The notes: generated from the letters alone by a model not told the origin. Shown: positions 25,124 through 38,259, counted from the stretch's first letter. The stretch is 64,000 nucleotides of DNA from Erigeron canadensis (GCF_010389155.1 NC_057762.1:10341513-10405512), one strand, 5' to 3'. A program made the numbers and translations.

Positions 25124-28100
25124 ATGTCTTTGTTAAAACTTTCATCAACTCAATTACCAATAATACCTCTTTACACTTTCTTATCTTCTCAACCCATCCA
25201 TAACAATTCTGTTTCTTTTCCTCATAAACATCATTATTTGCATCAAAGAATTACATGTAGAAGAATTAGTCATGTTACTTTTGGTTCTGGCAATGAAGAT
25301 ACACAAACTGAGTTTAATGTGAATACAACAATTCAAGAAAAAGAAAAAGAAGAAGAAGAAGAAGAAGATGATGATGATGATGATGAGTTTGTAGGAGACC
25401 CAGATCCTCAAGACCTTGAATACATCTCTCAAATTAAAAGGGTACATTTTTTTTTTTTTTGGGGGTCATAATTTAACAAACCCATGTTTAAAGTTTGAAT
25501 TTTGTTGTGGTTTCTTATGGATAAAATGTTTGTTTTCTGTTGTTGTGTGTGTGTGTGTAGGTTTTGGAGCTTTTGAAGAAAAATAGGGACATGCTCTTTA
25601 GTGAGGTAAGTAACCTTTGTTTATTTGAGTTTTTTCTTTTTCTTTTTGTGACTATTTTTTGAATTCATGAAAGGGAAATTGTTTGTGTTACCAATAGGGA
25701 CATGATCTATATGGATAAAATGTTTGTTTTGTGTTGTGTGTATTGCATATTGTTTTTACCTATCAACTTAAAAAATGTGGATAGTAAAACAGATTTATGC
25801 AGTCATGTCTCAACTTGATTCCAAATTTTGCCGGGGCTTTTGTTAAATTTTGTAGTTAAAACTAGTGATGCCCGATTGTCTTCCATTTCTAAGTAAAATA
25901 TAATATATAACTGTTAATATATAAATAAAATAAAAGGAATAGATAAGTTGTTAAAACGAGTGATGAGTGTTTGGAAATCAGGAAATGTATCTAATCTTAG
26001 TTCAAACTCGGAAGTCTATTGTATGTATTCGACATAGAATGCTTCTATTGTGTGTATTTAGCTTTATCGTATGTATCTGGTATAACTTGTGGCAACGTGT
26101 ATGAAAGCAACGTGGCACGTTATAGAGATGTCACATTAGCAAACGTATTGTCAGATATATACAATAACAATTTTCGAAAGTTGTATACATACAATAAAAA
26201 CGTTTTATGCTGGATATATGCAATGGGCTTTACCCTTCAAATAATGAAACTTGGCTCTATTTTTTTATTTGAACAAACTATCACTATGTTTACCATACAT
26301 ATGTTACAAAATGAATGTAATTGCATATGTTTGTAACAAGTTAAATTATTTGCATTGATGGGTAGAAATTGTATAATTGGAACCTGAGTAATATTTCAAG
26401 AAATAAGTGTTATTCTTTCCTGAAAACAGCAATGTTTTCCATCAGTTCCAAAGAATGGGATATAGCATTCATATGATTTCTCTGATTGGAATTGTCAGGT
26501 TAAGTTGACGATAATGATTGAGGATCCCAGAGAAGTCGAGCGAAAGAGACTTATTGGGATCGACGATGCAGATACTCCAACTAGAGAAGAATTAGCTGAT
26601 GTTCTTCAAGAAGTCAGTCCCCTCTCTCAAACTCAATTTTTGAAATTTTTTTTTTTATAAAAAAAACAGGTATTAGGGGCCATTTGCTAATTATAAAAGG
26701 ATCTGGGCTTAAACATTCTAAGAAAATCCTTTTCAATCACGTATCTGAACAGCATTATGTTTGCACTCAAAAGTTGAAGTGTTCTTAGAACCAAATTATC
26801 CGTAATAAAGAGTCAATTTTCTTATTTAGGTGCAAGATGGGAAGATACCACGAGACCGTGTTGCTCTTCAACTGCTGGCCGAGGAAATGCTTCAATGGCC
26901 TAATTTAGAGGTACATCAAGCATCTGGCGGTTGTATATATAATCACCAATTCAGGAGTTTATATTTTAAACAAACTTGTCATCTTGCAAAACATTGATCA
27001 TAACGCCTTTGATTGGGAATGTATTATGAAAAAGGTTGAAGCAACTAAAAAAGGTCCACGCAAATCAAAATACGCAAAGGCTACAGATACAGGAATTGAT
27101 CCTGAAGTGGCTGCAAAGAAGCTTAACATTGACTGGGATTCAGCTGCTGAGATTGAGGAACAGGATAGGAGTGATGAGAGTGAAGTACCTTCACTTGTGG
27201 TACAAATACTCCCTTTTTTCTACACTTTTAAGTTGTTCACTTTGATATTGAAATTAAATTCCATTGCGCCACTAAAACTAGAATAATGGGTCAGATATGC
27301 AGGTTGGGTAGGTAATATTTATCCAAAAGGGTTGGGCCAACCACTCGTGGCCAAAACTTTCTACTTTTTCCCTTATAAATAATAATTAGTGTGTTATATG
27401 TAGTTATAAAAGGTAATAATAATCTATTTTTTTTTAGTATAAAGATCTAAGAGATTGCATGCATTAAACATACACTTTGTACGATTTTTGAGCAGTTTGA
27501 CTAAAAAAAAAGGCCATTGCAATACTTTTATTAATCCTCAAGACCAGCATTACAACTCATGTAACCAATTTGGACTGCCCAAATGTTACAAATATAAACT
27601 AATCTTTTTGTCCAAAACTAATTCTAGCATTAGCATACTTCTATATTCGCATTCAGCATTAGTAAATACAATCCTATACTTCACTACCCTGTATATACAC
27701 TTATATATACTCCATTTCACCTTCAAATCCTTGTAGGCCCTTCCACAATATTGTCTTTAATCTTCTCTTTATGTATCTGCTCATCACTAAAGGATCTAGA
27801 GTTCCTTTTTTCCCAAAGCATATAAACACTTGCAGCAAAACACAGCCTTTGGACTACACTTTGTACAGAATTGTTGCATTTTTGCTTACTGAATCAGTCC
27901 TTTATCTCATGCCAATTGTTACTAATCTGTTGCTCTCTCATAATTTCCTTCATTTCCTTCCAAATATCATTTGAAAACTCACATTCAAAGAACAAATGAT
28001 CTTGAGAGTCATGTTGTTTACCACATAGAGCACACTTGTAATTGGCAGCACGATTCCATTTTAGCATTCTTTCATGTGTCTGCAATCTATCTTGCATAGC

Positions 28101-29098
28101 TATCCACCAAATAAATGCATGACTCGGTTTGCATTGGCTAAAACATACAGTTTTACCCCATTGAATCTTATTACATACTTACTTTTATTATTCAAAACAT
28201 TCCTCACAGAGAAGTCCATTTCATTACCAGAATTATTCAACCAAACTACTTTATGATCTTTACTCTCATTCAGTCTTGAATGATTACAGAACCCAATGTC
28301 GGTACCCTTAGCAGTTAGCACCCAATGTGTAGGCCAATTCCAACCTCCACTTTGGATCATATCACTCACAGTCACTTATCATCTAGTCCAGCATCTTTTA
28401 GCATACTAGAACTAATGCGATCAGTGATCACTCAATGGACTTAAGTGACACCAGTTATCATTTAACAATGAAGTTTGTTTACCACTGCCAAGTTTACTTA
28501 TACAATGATTTCTCATTTTGTCCCTTTGTTTCAAGATACCTCTCCAACTCCATGATGATTTCATATTTTCCTTAGCATTCCATATACTCTAATATAACAT
28601 GTTTCCAATTTAGATTAAAAGGTTTACTTCACTTACCTGGCCATGTAACCCACAATATAATCCAGATTGGCTCTTAATATATGATATAAAAGCTATATTA
28701 TGACCCTGATAGCAATCTAACTTTTGAGTAGACCGGTTTAGGAGATTTCATGTATTAAAGGTACACTTCTGACAACTTTTGAGCAGTTAAATCCTTTTGA
28801 CCTGTTCTATTTTAGCTAAAATAAACGTTTATTGCACTCATTTGGCGCGTTAAAATACAACATTGTCCAAATGGGCCAATTGATATACGAATGGGTCAAT
28901 GTTAGGACATCTGTATCTCATCTTCAGTAACATTACAATGCTGATCTCCATCTTTATGAGAATGTCATATGACAAAGTATATGATATTTACTTGTTTGTG
29001 TGTTTCAGGGATACGGAGCACTCTATTTGGTGACAGCATTCCCGGTAATAATTGGTATATCAGTGGTGTTGATTCTTTTCTATAATTCTCTTCAGTGA
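25124..29098 (+). CDS. Y3IP1: Ycf3-interacting protein 1, chloroplastic
   Basis: Six exons join in phase: 25124-25441, 25561-25605, 26499-26612, 26830-26910, 27035-27199 and 29009-29098, for 270 residues. The first 50 or so residues are rich in Ser, His and Thr, poor in acid, and fit a chloroplast transit peptide. A Glu/Asp run (about residues 75-88) precedes the conserved core: DPQDLEYISQIKRVLELLKK, KLTIMIEDPREVERKRL, DGKIPRDRVALQLLAEEM and DTGIDPEVAAKKLNIDW. The C-terminus GYGALYLVTAFPVIIGISVV is a membrane helix ending FYNSLQ. Y3IP1 is a thylakoid protein that works with the plastid-encoded Ycf3 in photosystem I assembly. All introns are GT-AG. Intron 5 is expanded to 1.8 kb and carries a LINE relic. 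No frame break is seen. Confidence 0.93.
25606..26498 (+). other. Intron 2 of the Y3IP1 gene
   Basis: An 893-bp GT-AG intron. An open frame of about 105 codons at 26019-26336 has no recognisable domain. No transposon ends seen. Confidence 0.6.
27437..28810 (-). mobile_element. LINE (L1-type) 3' relic in Y3IP1 intron 5
   Basis: Read on the minus strand, 28375-27740 encodes the C-terminal part of an L1-type ORF2. A conserved pre-finger region (about 28375-28100) is followed by the reverse-transcriptase zinc-binding domain (CALCGKQHDSQDHLFFECEF, about 28035-27965) and a decayed tail. Stops and frameshifts break it. Poly(T) near 27427-27434 would be the remnant poly(A) tail of the minus-strand LINE. 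Imperfect direct repeats of about 55 bp flank it (around 27437-27500 and 28735-28800). It lies antisense to the host gene and inside an intron, so it need not harm the protein. Confidence 0.75.
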
Positions 29099-29766
29099 GA
29101 CCCGGATACAACATTGTTAGGCTAGTTGATTGATGAGCATCAAAGATGTTTTGATGGCCATCATCAGGTTCAAAAAGATTTTGGTGTGCTGTTTATATGA
29201 GACATGATGTAAAGTTGGATAGTAGCAGATGGTACATGGTTACAACAAATATCCAATTCTCAGTCAAACAAAGTACTGATACATTTCTAACAAACTATAC
29301 ACAGTTTGTCATATTTATTTTGTAACAAATAAATCAAAATGACCTTTTTAAGTGATACAAGAACAATCCTTGCTAGCCTATGTCTTTGACATCCTAGACC
29401 ATTAGCATTGGTAGGGGACCCCTAGTTTTCAGCATGGAACACAACCCATGCCTGGATCCCTGTGTGTATGGGTCTAGCATGGTCTTTGGCATGGTGTGAC
29501 AATGTGGTAGTGACCATAGTGTGGAAAGGAAAGAAAAAAAAAAGTAACATCCAGTGATGTCTTTAACGGGTTTTGGGTCTCATTACGAAGGTATGAGTAA
29601 CGACCATTAAGACGTTTCTTTGTTGTGCATGCTTCATAGTGTCACGCAATCCTTCAATCATACCAATGTAACCAAAGGTTATATGGAAAACTTTAGATGG
29701 CCAGCAAAGAAGCTAAATGTGATGAAAAAGAAAAGGAGAAAAAAATGGATGTTAGTTATGATTTAT
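29099..29766. other. 3' flank of the Y3IP1 gene
   Basis: The first 200-300 bases should be the Y3IP1 3' UTR. The rest is unremarkable spacer up to the LINE target duplication at 29767. Confidence 0.5.
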
Positions 29767-30067
29767 GAACATATTGATCTTCATTCCCTGCTCAAAGTCA
29801 ATGTCTTGGGATGGCGAGCACAAATGGAACGATTATCCACCATGGACCAACTGCAAACCAGAAACGTCCCTATTCCATCGTCCTTATGCCCACTTTGTAA
29901 CCTCCATTCCAAAACCACTAATCACCTCTTCATCCACTGTTCCTTTGCAGACACTTTATGGAGCGTTTTGCAGCTATGGTGCCACAATACCCTCCGAAAA
30001 CTGCAAAACCTAACAGACCTCCTGCTGATACATAAACATATTAGCAGTCACCTACAAAGCACAAAGC

Positions 30068-30816
30068 TGTTAGAATATATGAACATCAACACATAACAAA
30101 TCACGAGTATGTAGCGGAAAAGAAACGTTTATGCAATCATATTAATTAACAAAGTAATGAATAGAATATGTGTACCTTTGTGCAAAACTTCCAATAAAGT
30201 TGATAATAATAATAATTATTATTGTAAGGTCTAAACTAAAACCCCTTTACGATCGAACACTTGACACCCTTATATCGTATGCTAGTACCTGATCACGAAC
30301 TCACAACCCCATTGTGTAAAAAATAAGTTGCAGTCGAACAAAAAACATAAGCACACTTAATGCTAAGTGATTTAAATATATTATATAACATCACTTTGAA
30401 AAGTAATTCAAAGTCTAATGTCGTTGGCTTTGTTGTGTTTGTTTTCGACTGAGAGAGAGGGGATAGATTTTTAGGGTTTTTACAAATCTATTTGTCAATA
30501 AAAGGAATTAATTAGAAGGGTTTTCTAAATTGGTAAACAAGTTAGAATGGGATTAGGAAACTCCCTAAGGAATTTCGACCCCCTCCCTTTGTACAATTAG
30601 AAAACTTCTAATTTACAATTTAATCCTTTCTCTTTAATTAATTAAATACTATTAAACCTTTAACATAGTTTAATTAATAATTCAAGTGATCGTTTAATTA
30701 ATATATTACTATAATATACAATTAAATATACAAAGTTAATGTGTCATTTTGTATAACCCCGTAGGCTTAAATAAATACCGGACATGCGTTTATTATAACG
30801 TGATCATATTCCAACA
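30068..30816 (-). repeat. 3' LTR of the 30-37 kb Copia element
   Basis: A 749-bp LTR with TG...CA ends. It is bordered internally by the polypurine tract (plus strand gctcccacttgag, minus CTCAAGTGGGAGC). It matches the LTR at 36803-37589 over its whole length, with scattered substitutions and a gap of about 38 bp. Confidence 0.9.
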
Positions 30817-31659
30817 GCTCCCACTTGAGCATGTTATTATAAAGGCAATAACATTGGTTAGCGTCTAGCAACACGTCAATGCTCCCGGAAATATTTAAGC
30901 ATAGTTTCTTAAAGTATCATTTGAAATGATTTAGTCTTTAATATATCCCTTTGTTTGAGATACCCTTGTTAGTTTTGGATATGGATCAATGTCATTCCAT
31001 AATGTAACGATTTTGTTTCTCATTTAGCAATTAACTTAAGATTACCAAATTCCATCAAGACAACTTCTTGAGTTTATTTGGGTACGACCGTACAAACATC
31101 TTAATTAATCAATGAGGGCGCCAAATGGTATCATTCTTCAGTTGCAAATTGAAGGAACAAATCCTATATTGACTACAAGTGTCAAGTCATGCTACTTCTC
31201 AACATTTCTGAAATAGCCCTTTATTACTACCTTGTTCAGGATAGCGTAGAACTAAATCAAGAGAATGTGATCCATACATTCTTAACCTACTTGCATCTCA
31301 AGTCTAAGGATAACTAAGCAACCATTTCACGAATTTCACTTAATGACGTCGATCCATAAAATGATAATTTGTTAAGTGGGTTAAGTCCGATATGCATTTC
31401 TATGGATATCATGTGAGTTTGGCAGGACCATCTTCATATATTCACCAGAATATTACCAATCTCTCACATATGTCTTAGTTTAACAATACTCCCATATAGT
31501 TAATCGATAATGGACATTTAGAATATTTAAGATATTCATGGATTTAAACATACAAATATAGGACACAATTATTATTGAAATGAAAGCACTCATTTATTTA
31601 AATAATAATTGTTTAACATCCCTTATCCAAATACCAATAACAGGTTTACATGAGATAAC

Positions 31660-33990
31660 TAGCCAATATAAGACCTCTGCCCTCGGCATGCTTATTTGAG
31701 CTTTCTTTTACCAATGCCTTTGTAAAACGATTAGCTAAGTTATAATCTGTGTGAACTTTGAGTATCTTAAGTTCTCCTAGTTCGATTTTTTCACTTGCAA
31801 GGTGATATCGTCTAGGATAATGTTTGGCACCATTCTAAACTCCAAGTTCATTGGCAATGATAATAGCTTCCGTATTATCATAGTACAGATCCATAGGTGT
31901 GTTATTTGAGGGCATCACGTTAAGATCCCAAAATAAACTTTCTAATCCTGACAACTTTCATGGCGGCTTTTCTAAGGCGGCAATATACTTAGACTCTGAC
32001 TGTGGTTTGCTTTTAGCTCATAGCATTCCACCGTGTCTTCATATAAAATGAAAACTTATCCCGACTGATATTTTGAATCATCTTTATCAGTCTAAAATCC
32101 AACATCACAAATTCTATTACCATTTGAATTTTGATCAGGATTTCAACCATACACCAAGAATAATTCTTTAGTAGCACACATGTACTTAAGAATATTCTTT
32201 ACAGCAGTCCAATGATCCTTTCCAGGATTTTACTGATAGCGGCTAACAATATTTTGCGCGAACGCAATGTCAGGTCTAGTGTATCTTACCGCATACATAA
32301 TAGATCCCATAGTCGAAGCATAAGGAACTCTTTGCATACGCTCCACCTCTTCAGGTGTTGAAGCACCGTTCTTGCTAGATAAATTAAGTCCTTCTTGTAT
32401 GGGAACAAGACCTCGCTTAGAATTCTTCATCTTGAATCGCTTTAAGATTTTATCTATATAAGCACTTTGACTTAATCAAAACAACTGTTTACTTTTATCT
32501 CTATAGATTTTGATTCCAATAATGAATGCTACTTAACCCAAGTAACATTACTCCCACTAGCTTTGCGATATACACATATGGCTCATAAGGATTTTAAGCA
32601 AAACCAAACTTCTTGATTTCCTTATCAAACCTTTTATTCCAACTTCTTGATGCTTGCTTTAATCCATAAATGGACCTTGAAGCTTGCATACTTTGTTGGG
32701 ATATTATAGATCGACAAAACCTTATGGTAGAACCATATAAACTTCCTTTTCTAGAAACCCTTTTAAGGAAGCGGTTTCGACAACCATTTGCCATTTCTCA
32801 AAGTCATAGTACGTTGCTATGGCTAAAACGATCCTAATAGCTCTAATGTCCGCAACGAGAGAAAAGGTCCTCATAGTCAACTCCGTAAAGTTGAGTATAG
32901 CCTTTTGCCACAAGACGAGCTTTATAGGTGTGTACATTTCCATCCATGTCGGTCTTTTTCCTGAAGATCCATTTACACATTCAACCAAGCTCCAAACTTG
33001 ATTATCTTTCATGGATTTCATTTCCACATTCAAGTCTCCTAATACGTGTTCTTCAGACTCAATCATAAGATTTAATCTTTCATGAGCACGTATTGTCCTT
33101 GAGGACTTATGAATTGGAATCGCATTTTCATTATAATCTTCAACTTGTAGTTCATCTAGAGATTCATCTCTTTGAACATTCCCCCCCCCCCCCCCCAAGT
33201 TGATGATTGCTAGTCTTTCCAGAAGTTGACACATCTTGCTCTTGAGTCTCATCAAGTTCAACAATCCTCCCACTGTCTTCTTGAGATATGAGTTTCCTTT
33301 AAAGGAGCTCAGCAAATCAAAAATTACTTTGACAGTGTTTCCGGTAGAAAAGTAGAAGTAGTAACCCATCGTTTCCTTTGGGTATCCTACTAAGATGCAG
33401 TGAACACCACATGAATGTGGTGTCTTGTCAACCTTCTTGGTTGGATCCATATTGAGAATGCATGCAGCAATCTCTAGAGCATAATCCCTAATCAGAAGAG
33501 TGTTAAGGTTCATTATTTAATCTAACCATGTTAAACAAGGTTCGATTCCTCCTCTCAAATAAACCATTATATAGGAGTAAGCTTTTGGATAAATCCACAA
33601 GCTATTAGATAATCCTTAAACTTTTGGCTTAAGTATTCTCCACCTCGGTCCGAAGAATCTTGATGGTTTTTCCGAGTTGATTTCCTACTTCACTTTTAAA
33701 CTCTTTGAATATTTCGAAGACTTCATGTTTATGTTTCAGCAAGTAAACATAACCATAACGACTGAAACTATTCATAAAAATGATGAAGTAGCTAGCACCT
33801 TTCCTTGACACATGTCTAAATGGGCCACATACATCCGAATGTATTAGTCCTCTCCGGTTTTATGCGGAAAAGGTATTCTTGTTATCTTGCCGAAAACACA
33901 AGACATGCATTTGGCAAATGATTCATCATTTGTAAGATCCCTTCACTTTGAAGTCTTTCCAATGCTTTTCTTGTTAACAACAATACAAAA
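31660..33990 (-). pseudogene. Copia pol remnants (integrase, RT, RNase H)
   Basis: Minus-strand fragments in several frames. Integrase core remnants lie at about 33811-33629 (FIIFMNSFSRYGYVYLLKHK, QLGKTIKILRTE). A post-integrase segment with YPKETMGYYFYFSTGNTVKV follows at about 33440-33350. RT remnants lie at about 32990-32600 (IYGLKQASRSWNKRFD), and RNase-H-side motifs at about 32430-32230 (VPYASTMGSIMYAVRYTRPD). Compared with the related element at 61692-64000, a piece of about 90 bp is missing between KTPH and the CILVGYPK motif. Many stops and frameshifts; not functional. Confidence 0.85.
33181..33196. repeat. Poly(C)/poly(G) tract in a Copia coding region
   Basis: Sixteen C on the plus strand (G on the coding strand). 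The related element has 12 G at the same place (63895-63906). It lies just before the segment encoding NVQRDES. Confidence 0.9.
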
Positions 33991-34269
33991 CCACGCATTT
34001 ATCAAATGATTCATCATTCGATTGTAAGATCTCTTCACATTGAAGACTGTTTAATGTGTTTCTTGCTAACGATAATGCCAAAGACACACATTTATCAAAT
34101 GATTCATCATTTGATTGTAAGATCTTTTCACTTTGAAGTCTTTAAATGCATTTCTTGACAAAATTAAAAAAGATAACAATGTCAAAGATAGGTAGAGTCC
34201 AAGTTAAAAACTTGACTCCTTTGCTATTGAATTATCATTTGAATCTCATCAACACTTATAATTCAGTTT

Positions 34270-35110
34270 TAAAAAGATACTTAAAGAACTAGTTAAACCA
34301 GCTTGCTTCTTCTTCTTGTTCAACTCAGCTAGATACTTAAAACAATTCCTCCTCCAGTGTCTCACTATAGCATAGTGATGACAACTGTGGTTATTAGCCG
34401 TACGCTCCTTTTTCCGAAGGATCTTTTAAGGTTTTGAGACTAAAACACCTTGTTTTCCCTTACCAAAATTCTTGCCCTTAGCTTACGGTTGTTTTGCTTT
34501 CTAAACCATTCCCCCCTTGATCATAAGAACTTGGGGTGTCTCAGATTTCTTAGGAAAGTTTTTCTCTTACTCAATCAACATGATATGAAGTTCAACTATG
34601 CTATGCAAATTGTAATTGTGCACAAATCAAAGTCATTTATGCCAATAACAATAAGCAGAAGATACGCATAGTTTAACCTTTCCAAAATGATCAAAGTAAC
34701 TCTTCATCTTGAGTACATAAGCACTCACCGGTTTTCCATACTCATGTTCAAGTTATGGAGTAACTCAATTAACTCAAGTAATTCAACTCCAACTTGTCTT
34801 CTGTACATAGACTTGAGTTCTTTGATCATATCACACGGATTTTGCAATCCGAATTGCTTTTTGAAGCTCGGGAGCCATGCTTCTAGCATCAAATAAGCAA
34901 CTTCAATATGTCTATTGTACCGAGTAATTTATGCTTCCAACTGCAAAGCAGTGGCACTCGCATCAGGAATAGCGGCACTGAGTTTCAAGGACATCTATTT
35001 TCATTTCAACTCTTAGAACGATTCTCTATTGACAAAACAGTCATTGAAATTGGTTTTAGAAAGTTTTCCTCTTTCTAGCATCGACATGAAAGCCGATTGG
35101 TGTGTGTTTT
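34270..35110 (-). pseudogene. Copia gag remnant
   Basis: Minus-strand translation in shifting frames shows matches to the Gag at 61692-62510: a start similar to MATN...QNTHQSAF, the LKSMYRRQVGVELLELIELL stretch, and a basic region. Multiple stops. Coordinates are approximate because no frame stays open. Confidence 0.7.
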
Positions 35111-35159
35111 GTGAAGGATTTGTTGCCAGTTACAAAACAGATTCAAGTTCGATTATCGG

Positions 35160-36787
35160 TATTTTCGATAATTAATCCTTAAGAAATGTAATTTACCTAT
35201 GTTAAATACTTTTAACAATTAATTTCATTAAGGCTAGGATCCAGTTTGACATACAATCACCACATCAGTTGATCTGCTAGAGATGATGATACTCAAAATG
35301 GTAAGTAACGATTAGTAATTGCATATCTAATGCAACTCCTAGAGTTATAGAACTTACAACAACACCAAAGGGGTCTTTAAGTGTTTTGTAAACATGTTTT
35401 GTTCCATCTTATGCCACGGGTCAAGGTCTCACCGTCTTAACTCGTTTTAAGTCGCCCAATTAAGAACGTGTAAATAGTCCGCCGCTGGTCTCACAACGGG
35501 TCGGTAATCTACCCTCAAGAGATCTCATCCGCCTACGGTCTCACGTAGGGTCAAATAGTAACTGGGAGGTGCTCTAAGCGAAGTGGGTGGCAATGACTTA
35601 ACTTTGAATGGGTAATGCATTTGATGTGAATCAAAATTTTATGTACGAAGACTCATGCAAATCTTCATAACATAATATTTAATAAAATCATTTGTATGGT
35701 CTTAACAACATAAGAGAGCTCGGTAGCTCCATTTGAACGCACAAAGAAGCGCAAGGGCAAAGGTTTGCGATGGACGCAATTAAAAAACCTGCCCTTTTAG
35801 AAGGCTAACGCACTCTGACTATACCTCTCTTAGAGTTTGTTCAAATGGGTGAGCCGGTGTATCTCAAGGTTGTAAGACTTCAATTTTATTAAAAAAATCT
35901 CTTATTTCGATATTGCTTAGTCAAGTTTATATTTTCTCAAAACTATTTTGCATCACCATTTATATCTCAATAAATACGCAAAACAATAAACTTACTAATC
36001 TATTAACTATTAAGCATGCAATGAGTTATGGTAGGCCACCTAAACATGTCACTATGGTTTCAATTATGTCTAAATCGGCTCCCCCTTCAAAGAAGAGGAC
36101 CACATACATCAAGTTGCCTTGATTGCGTAAGCCTTAAACATATATAAAACAATCAATTATCACATAAGCACATAGTTGCTGACTGGAATTTTCCAGTAGC
36201 TTCACGACCTGTTTAGACCTGTTTCTGGTCTGATTCAGATTTCGGCCAGAACTACAAGGTTTTAGGCCTATGTGTTGAGCATCTACAGTCGAAAGAACAA
36301 CCTCTAACTCATTACGGATTAAAAGATATGAATTTTTTAGTGAACTGTCGCAAAACAGAAAAATTACACGAAAAATTCACATAGTCACACAATTATCTCA
36401 TAATTAACCCTAATTATTGGATCATAATGCTATGCCTTTTATATCACTATATCTTAGTAATAATCAAAAGGAATTTTGCATGAATCCCTTATGATTTTTA
36501 CTATTATTTAACAACCTTAAATAAATCAAGTACATAAGCATACAATTTATATCAAATAAACATACCAATTCATAATATCAAAACTTGCTTAGAGGGTATC
36601 AATTAACCATTAAATTAGGTTGAACTTAAATAAACAAAACCCTAATTTATTTAATTAAAAAAAATGACTTTTATAATTAATAAAACAATTAAAACATAAT
36701 TTTTTAATATTTAATTATTAATAAAATCGAACCAACCCTAAACCCCCCTTCAAGTTTTGATCTTTGTAACTAATAGATTACATAGGT
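35160..36787 (-). other. Long untranslated leader of the 30-37 kb Copia element
   Basis: About 1.6 kb between the primer-binding site and gag. The stretch 35400-35870 matches 60960-61480 of the related element (in reverse complement) closely, including gagctaccgagctctct and the GTGAGACC-type segments. No protein-coding frame spans it. Confidence 0.8.
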
Positions 36788-36801
36788 GGCTCGTAATACC
36801 A
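36788..36801 (-). promoter_or_regulatory. Primer-binding site (initiator Met tRNA type, mutated)
   Basis: The minus strand reads TGGTATTACGAGCC, one base inside the 5' LTR edge. The canonical plant Copia site is TGGTATCAGAGC; the related element at 60031 has TGGTATCACGAGCC. Confidence 0.75.
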
Positions 36802-36802
36802 C

Positions 36803-37589
36803 TGTTAGAATATATGAACATAAACACATAACAAATCACGAGTACGCAGCGGAAAAGAAACGTTTATGCAATCATATTAATTAACAAAGTAATGAATAGA
36901 ATATGTGTATCTTTGTGCAAAACTTCCAATAAAATTGATTATAATAATTATTATTATTGTAAGGTCTAAACTAAAACCCCTCTATAATTGAATACTTGAC
37001 ATCCTTATATTGTATGCTAGTACCTGATCATGAACTCACACCCCCATTGTGTAAAAAATAAGTTGCAGTCGAACAAAAAACATAAGCACACTTAATGCTA
37101 AGTGATTTAAATATATTATATAACATCAACATCACTTTGAAAAGTAATTCAAAGTCTAATGTCGTTGGCTTTGTTGTGTTTGTTTTCGACCGAGAGAGAG
37201 GGGATAGATATTTAGGGTTTTTACAAATCTAATTGTATTGAATGTATAAAACCCTTAACCCTTGATTTCTATTTAAAAGGATTAATTAGAAGGGTTTTCT
37301 AACTTGGTAAACAAGTTAAAATGGGATTAGGAAACTCCCTAAGGAATTTCGACCCCCCCTTTGTACAATTAGGAAACTTCTGATTTACAATTTAATCTTT
37401 CCTCTTTAATTAATTAAACACTATTAAACCTTTAACATAGTTTAATTAATAATTCAAGTTATCGTTTAATTAATATATTACTATAATATACTAATTAAAT
37501 ATACAAAGTTAACGTGTCATTTTGTGTAACCCCGTAGGCTTAAATAAATACCGGACATGCGTTTATTATAACGTGATCATATTCCAACA
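36803..37589 (-). repeat. 5' LTR of the 30-37 kb Copia element
   Basis: A 787-bp LTR, partner of 30068-30816. The extra length lies near 37230-37280. Confidence 0.9.
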
Positions 37590-37917
37590 AAAACAATATA
37601 GCACATAGCTTATCACGCTTGCTTATCTGTGGACAATTTGGAAATGTAGGAACGACAGTCTCTTCTCGAATTAGCAACCATCCCTCCAGTTCGCCATCAA
37701 GGAGCTTAAATCAGTTAGTTTTTCTTGGTTATCCAACAGGGCTTCCAATTTAAGAATCACTTGGACCCAATGGAACAGTTTTAATTTCTAGTTGTTTTTA
37801 TTCTTCCAGAACTTTGTTATGTATCCTCTAGCCACCTCCTAGAGTTTCATTATCAATAATATCTCGATTTTTAATGTTAAAAAAAAAAAAAAAAAAAAGA
37901 AACATACTGATCTTCAC

Positions 37918-38254
37918 ATTTATCTTGTTGAGGTTCTATAAAATTTATATAAATCGTCCAGCTGAACTAACATACATATGATAAGATTCTTATATTATTT
38001 ATTTATTTATATACAATCCATGTATGTGTCATTTTACAGGTGACTTGTAGTAAACTTCAATGATTGATTTTATACCTTTTAATACTTTTTGTTTCATTCC
38101 AATAGTATGTATATATTTGACAGTTGAATAAAACATGAAGCAGCTTCAAACTAACACATTCCAATAATATTTGACTTTTTTTGGGTAAAAGGATTCACAC
38201 AATAAGTTGTATTAAAATTAAATTTAGTATTACGGTCAATGAAGTTCAGGCAAC
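37918..38254. other. Spacer between the LINE and the Gypsy element
   Basis: AT-rich sequence; nothing recognisable. It continues on the other side of the Gypsy element after 48824, as the ATGGC target duplication shows. Confidence 0.6.
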
Positions 38255-38259
38255 ATGGC

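Larger units (their letters stand above)
30068..37589 (-). mobile_element. Copia LTR retrotransposon, decayed, inserted in a LINE
   Basis: A 7522-bp element on the minus strand. LTRs at 30068-30816 (3') and 36803-37589 (5') begin TGTTAGAATATATG and end CCAACA (as written on the plus strand). The target duplication is aaagc (30063-30067) and aaaac (37590-37594), with one change. The primer-binding site next to the 5' LTR reads TGGTATTACGAGCC, a mutated initiator-Met tRNA complement. The polypurine tract AAGTGGGAGC abuts the 3' LTR. Internal order from right to left is a long leader, gag, protease/integrase, RT and RNase H, all broken. Domain text, leader and LTRs show it is the same family as the element starting at 59322. 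Confidence 0.9.
29785..37898 (+). mobile_element. 5'-truncated LINE interrupted by a Copia element
   Basis: The LINE consists of 29785-30067 and 37590-37898. The first part encodes the zinc-binding domain at the end of ORF2 (LLKVNVLGWRAQMERL..., CPLCNLHSKTTNHLFIHC). The second continues it (LAYLWTIWKCRNDSLFSN, LKSVSFSWLSNRASNLRITW) to a stop, a short 3' UTR and a poly(A) tail at 37879-37898. A target duplication of about 18 bp flanks the whole: gaacatattgatcttcat (29767-29784) and gaaacatactgatcttcac (37899-37917), with a few mismatches. The LINE was therefore inserted 5'-truncated (about 590 bp) before the Copia arrived. In-frame stops show decay. Confidence 0.88.

Noticed and set aside
26019..26336. 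105-codon open frame in Y3IP1 intron 2
   Set aside because: Lies wholly within a GT-AG intron, no domain, AT-rich composition.
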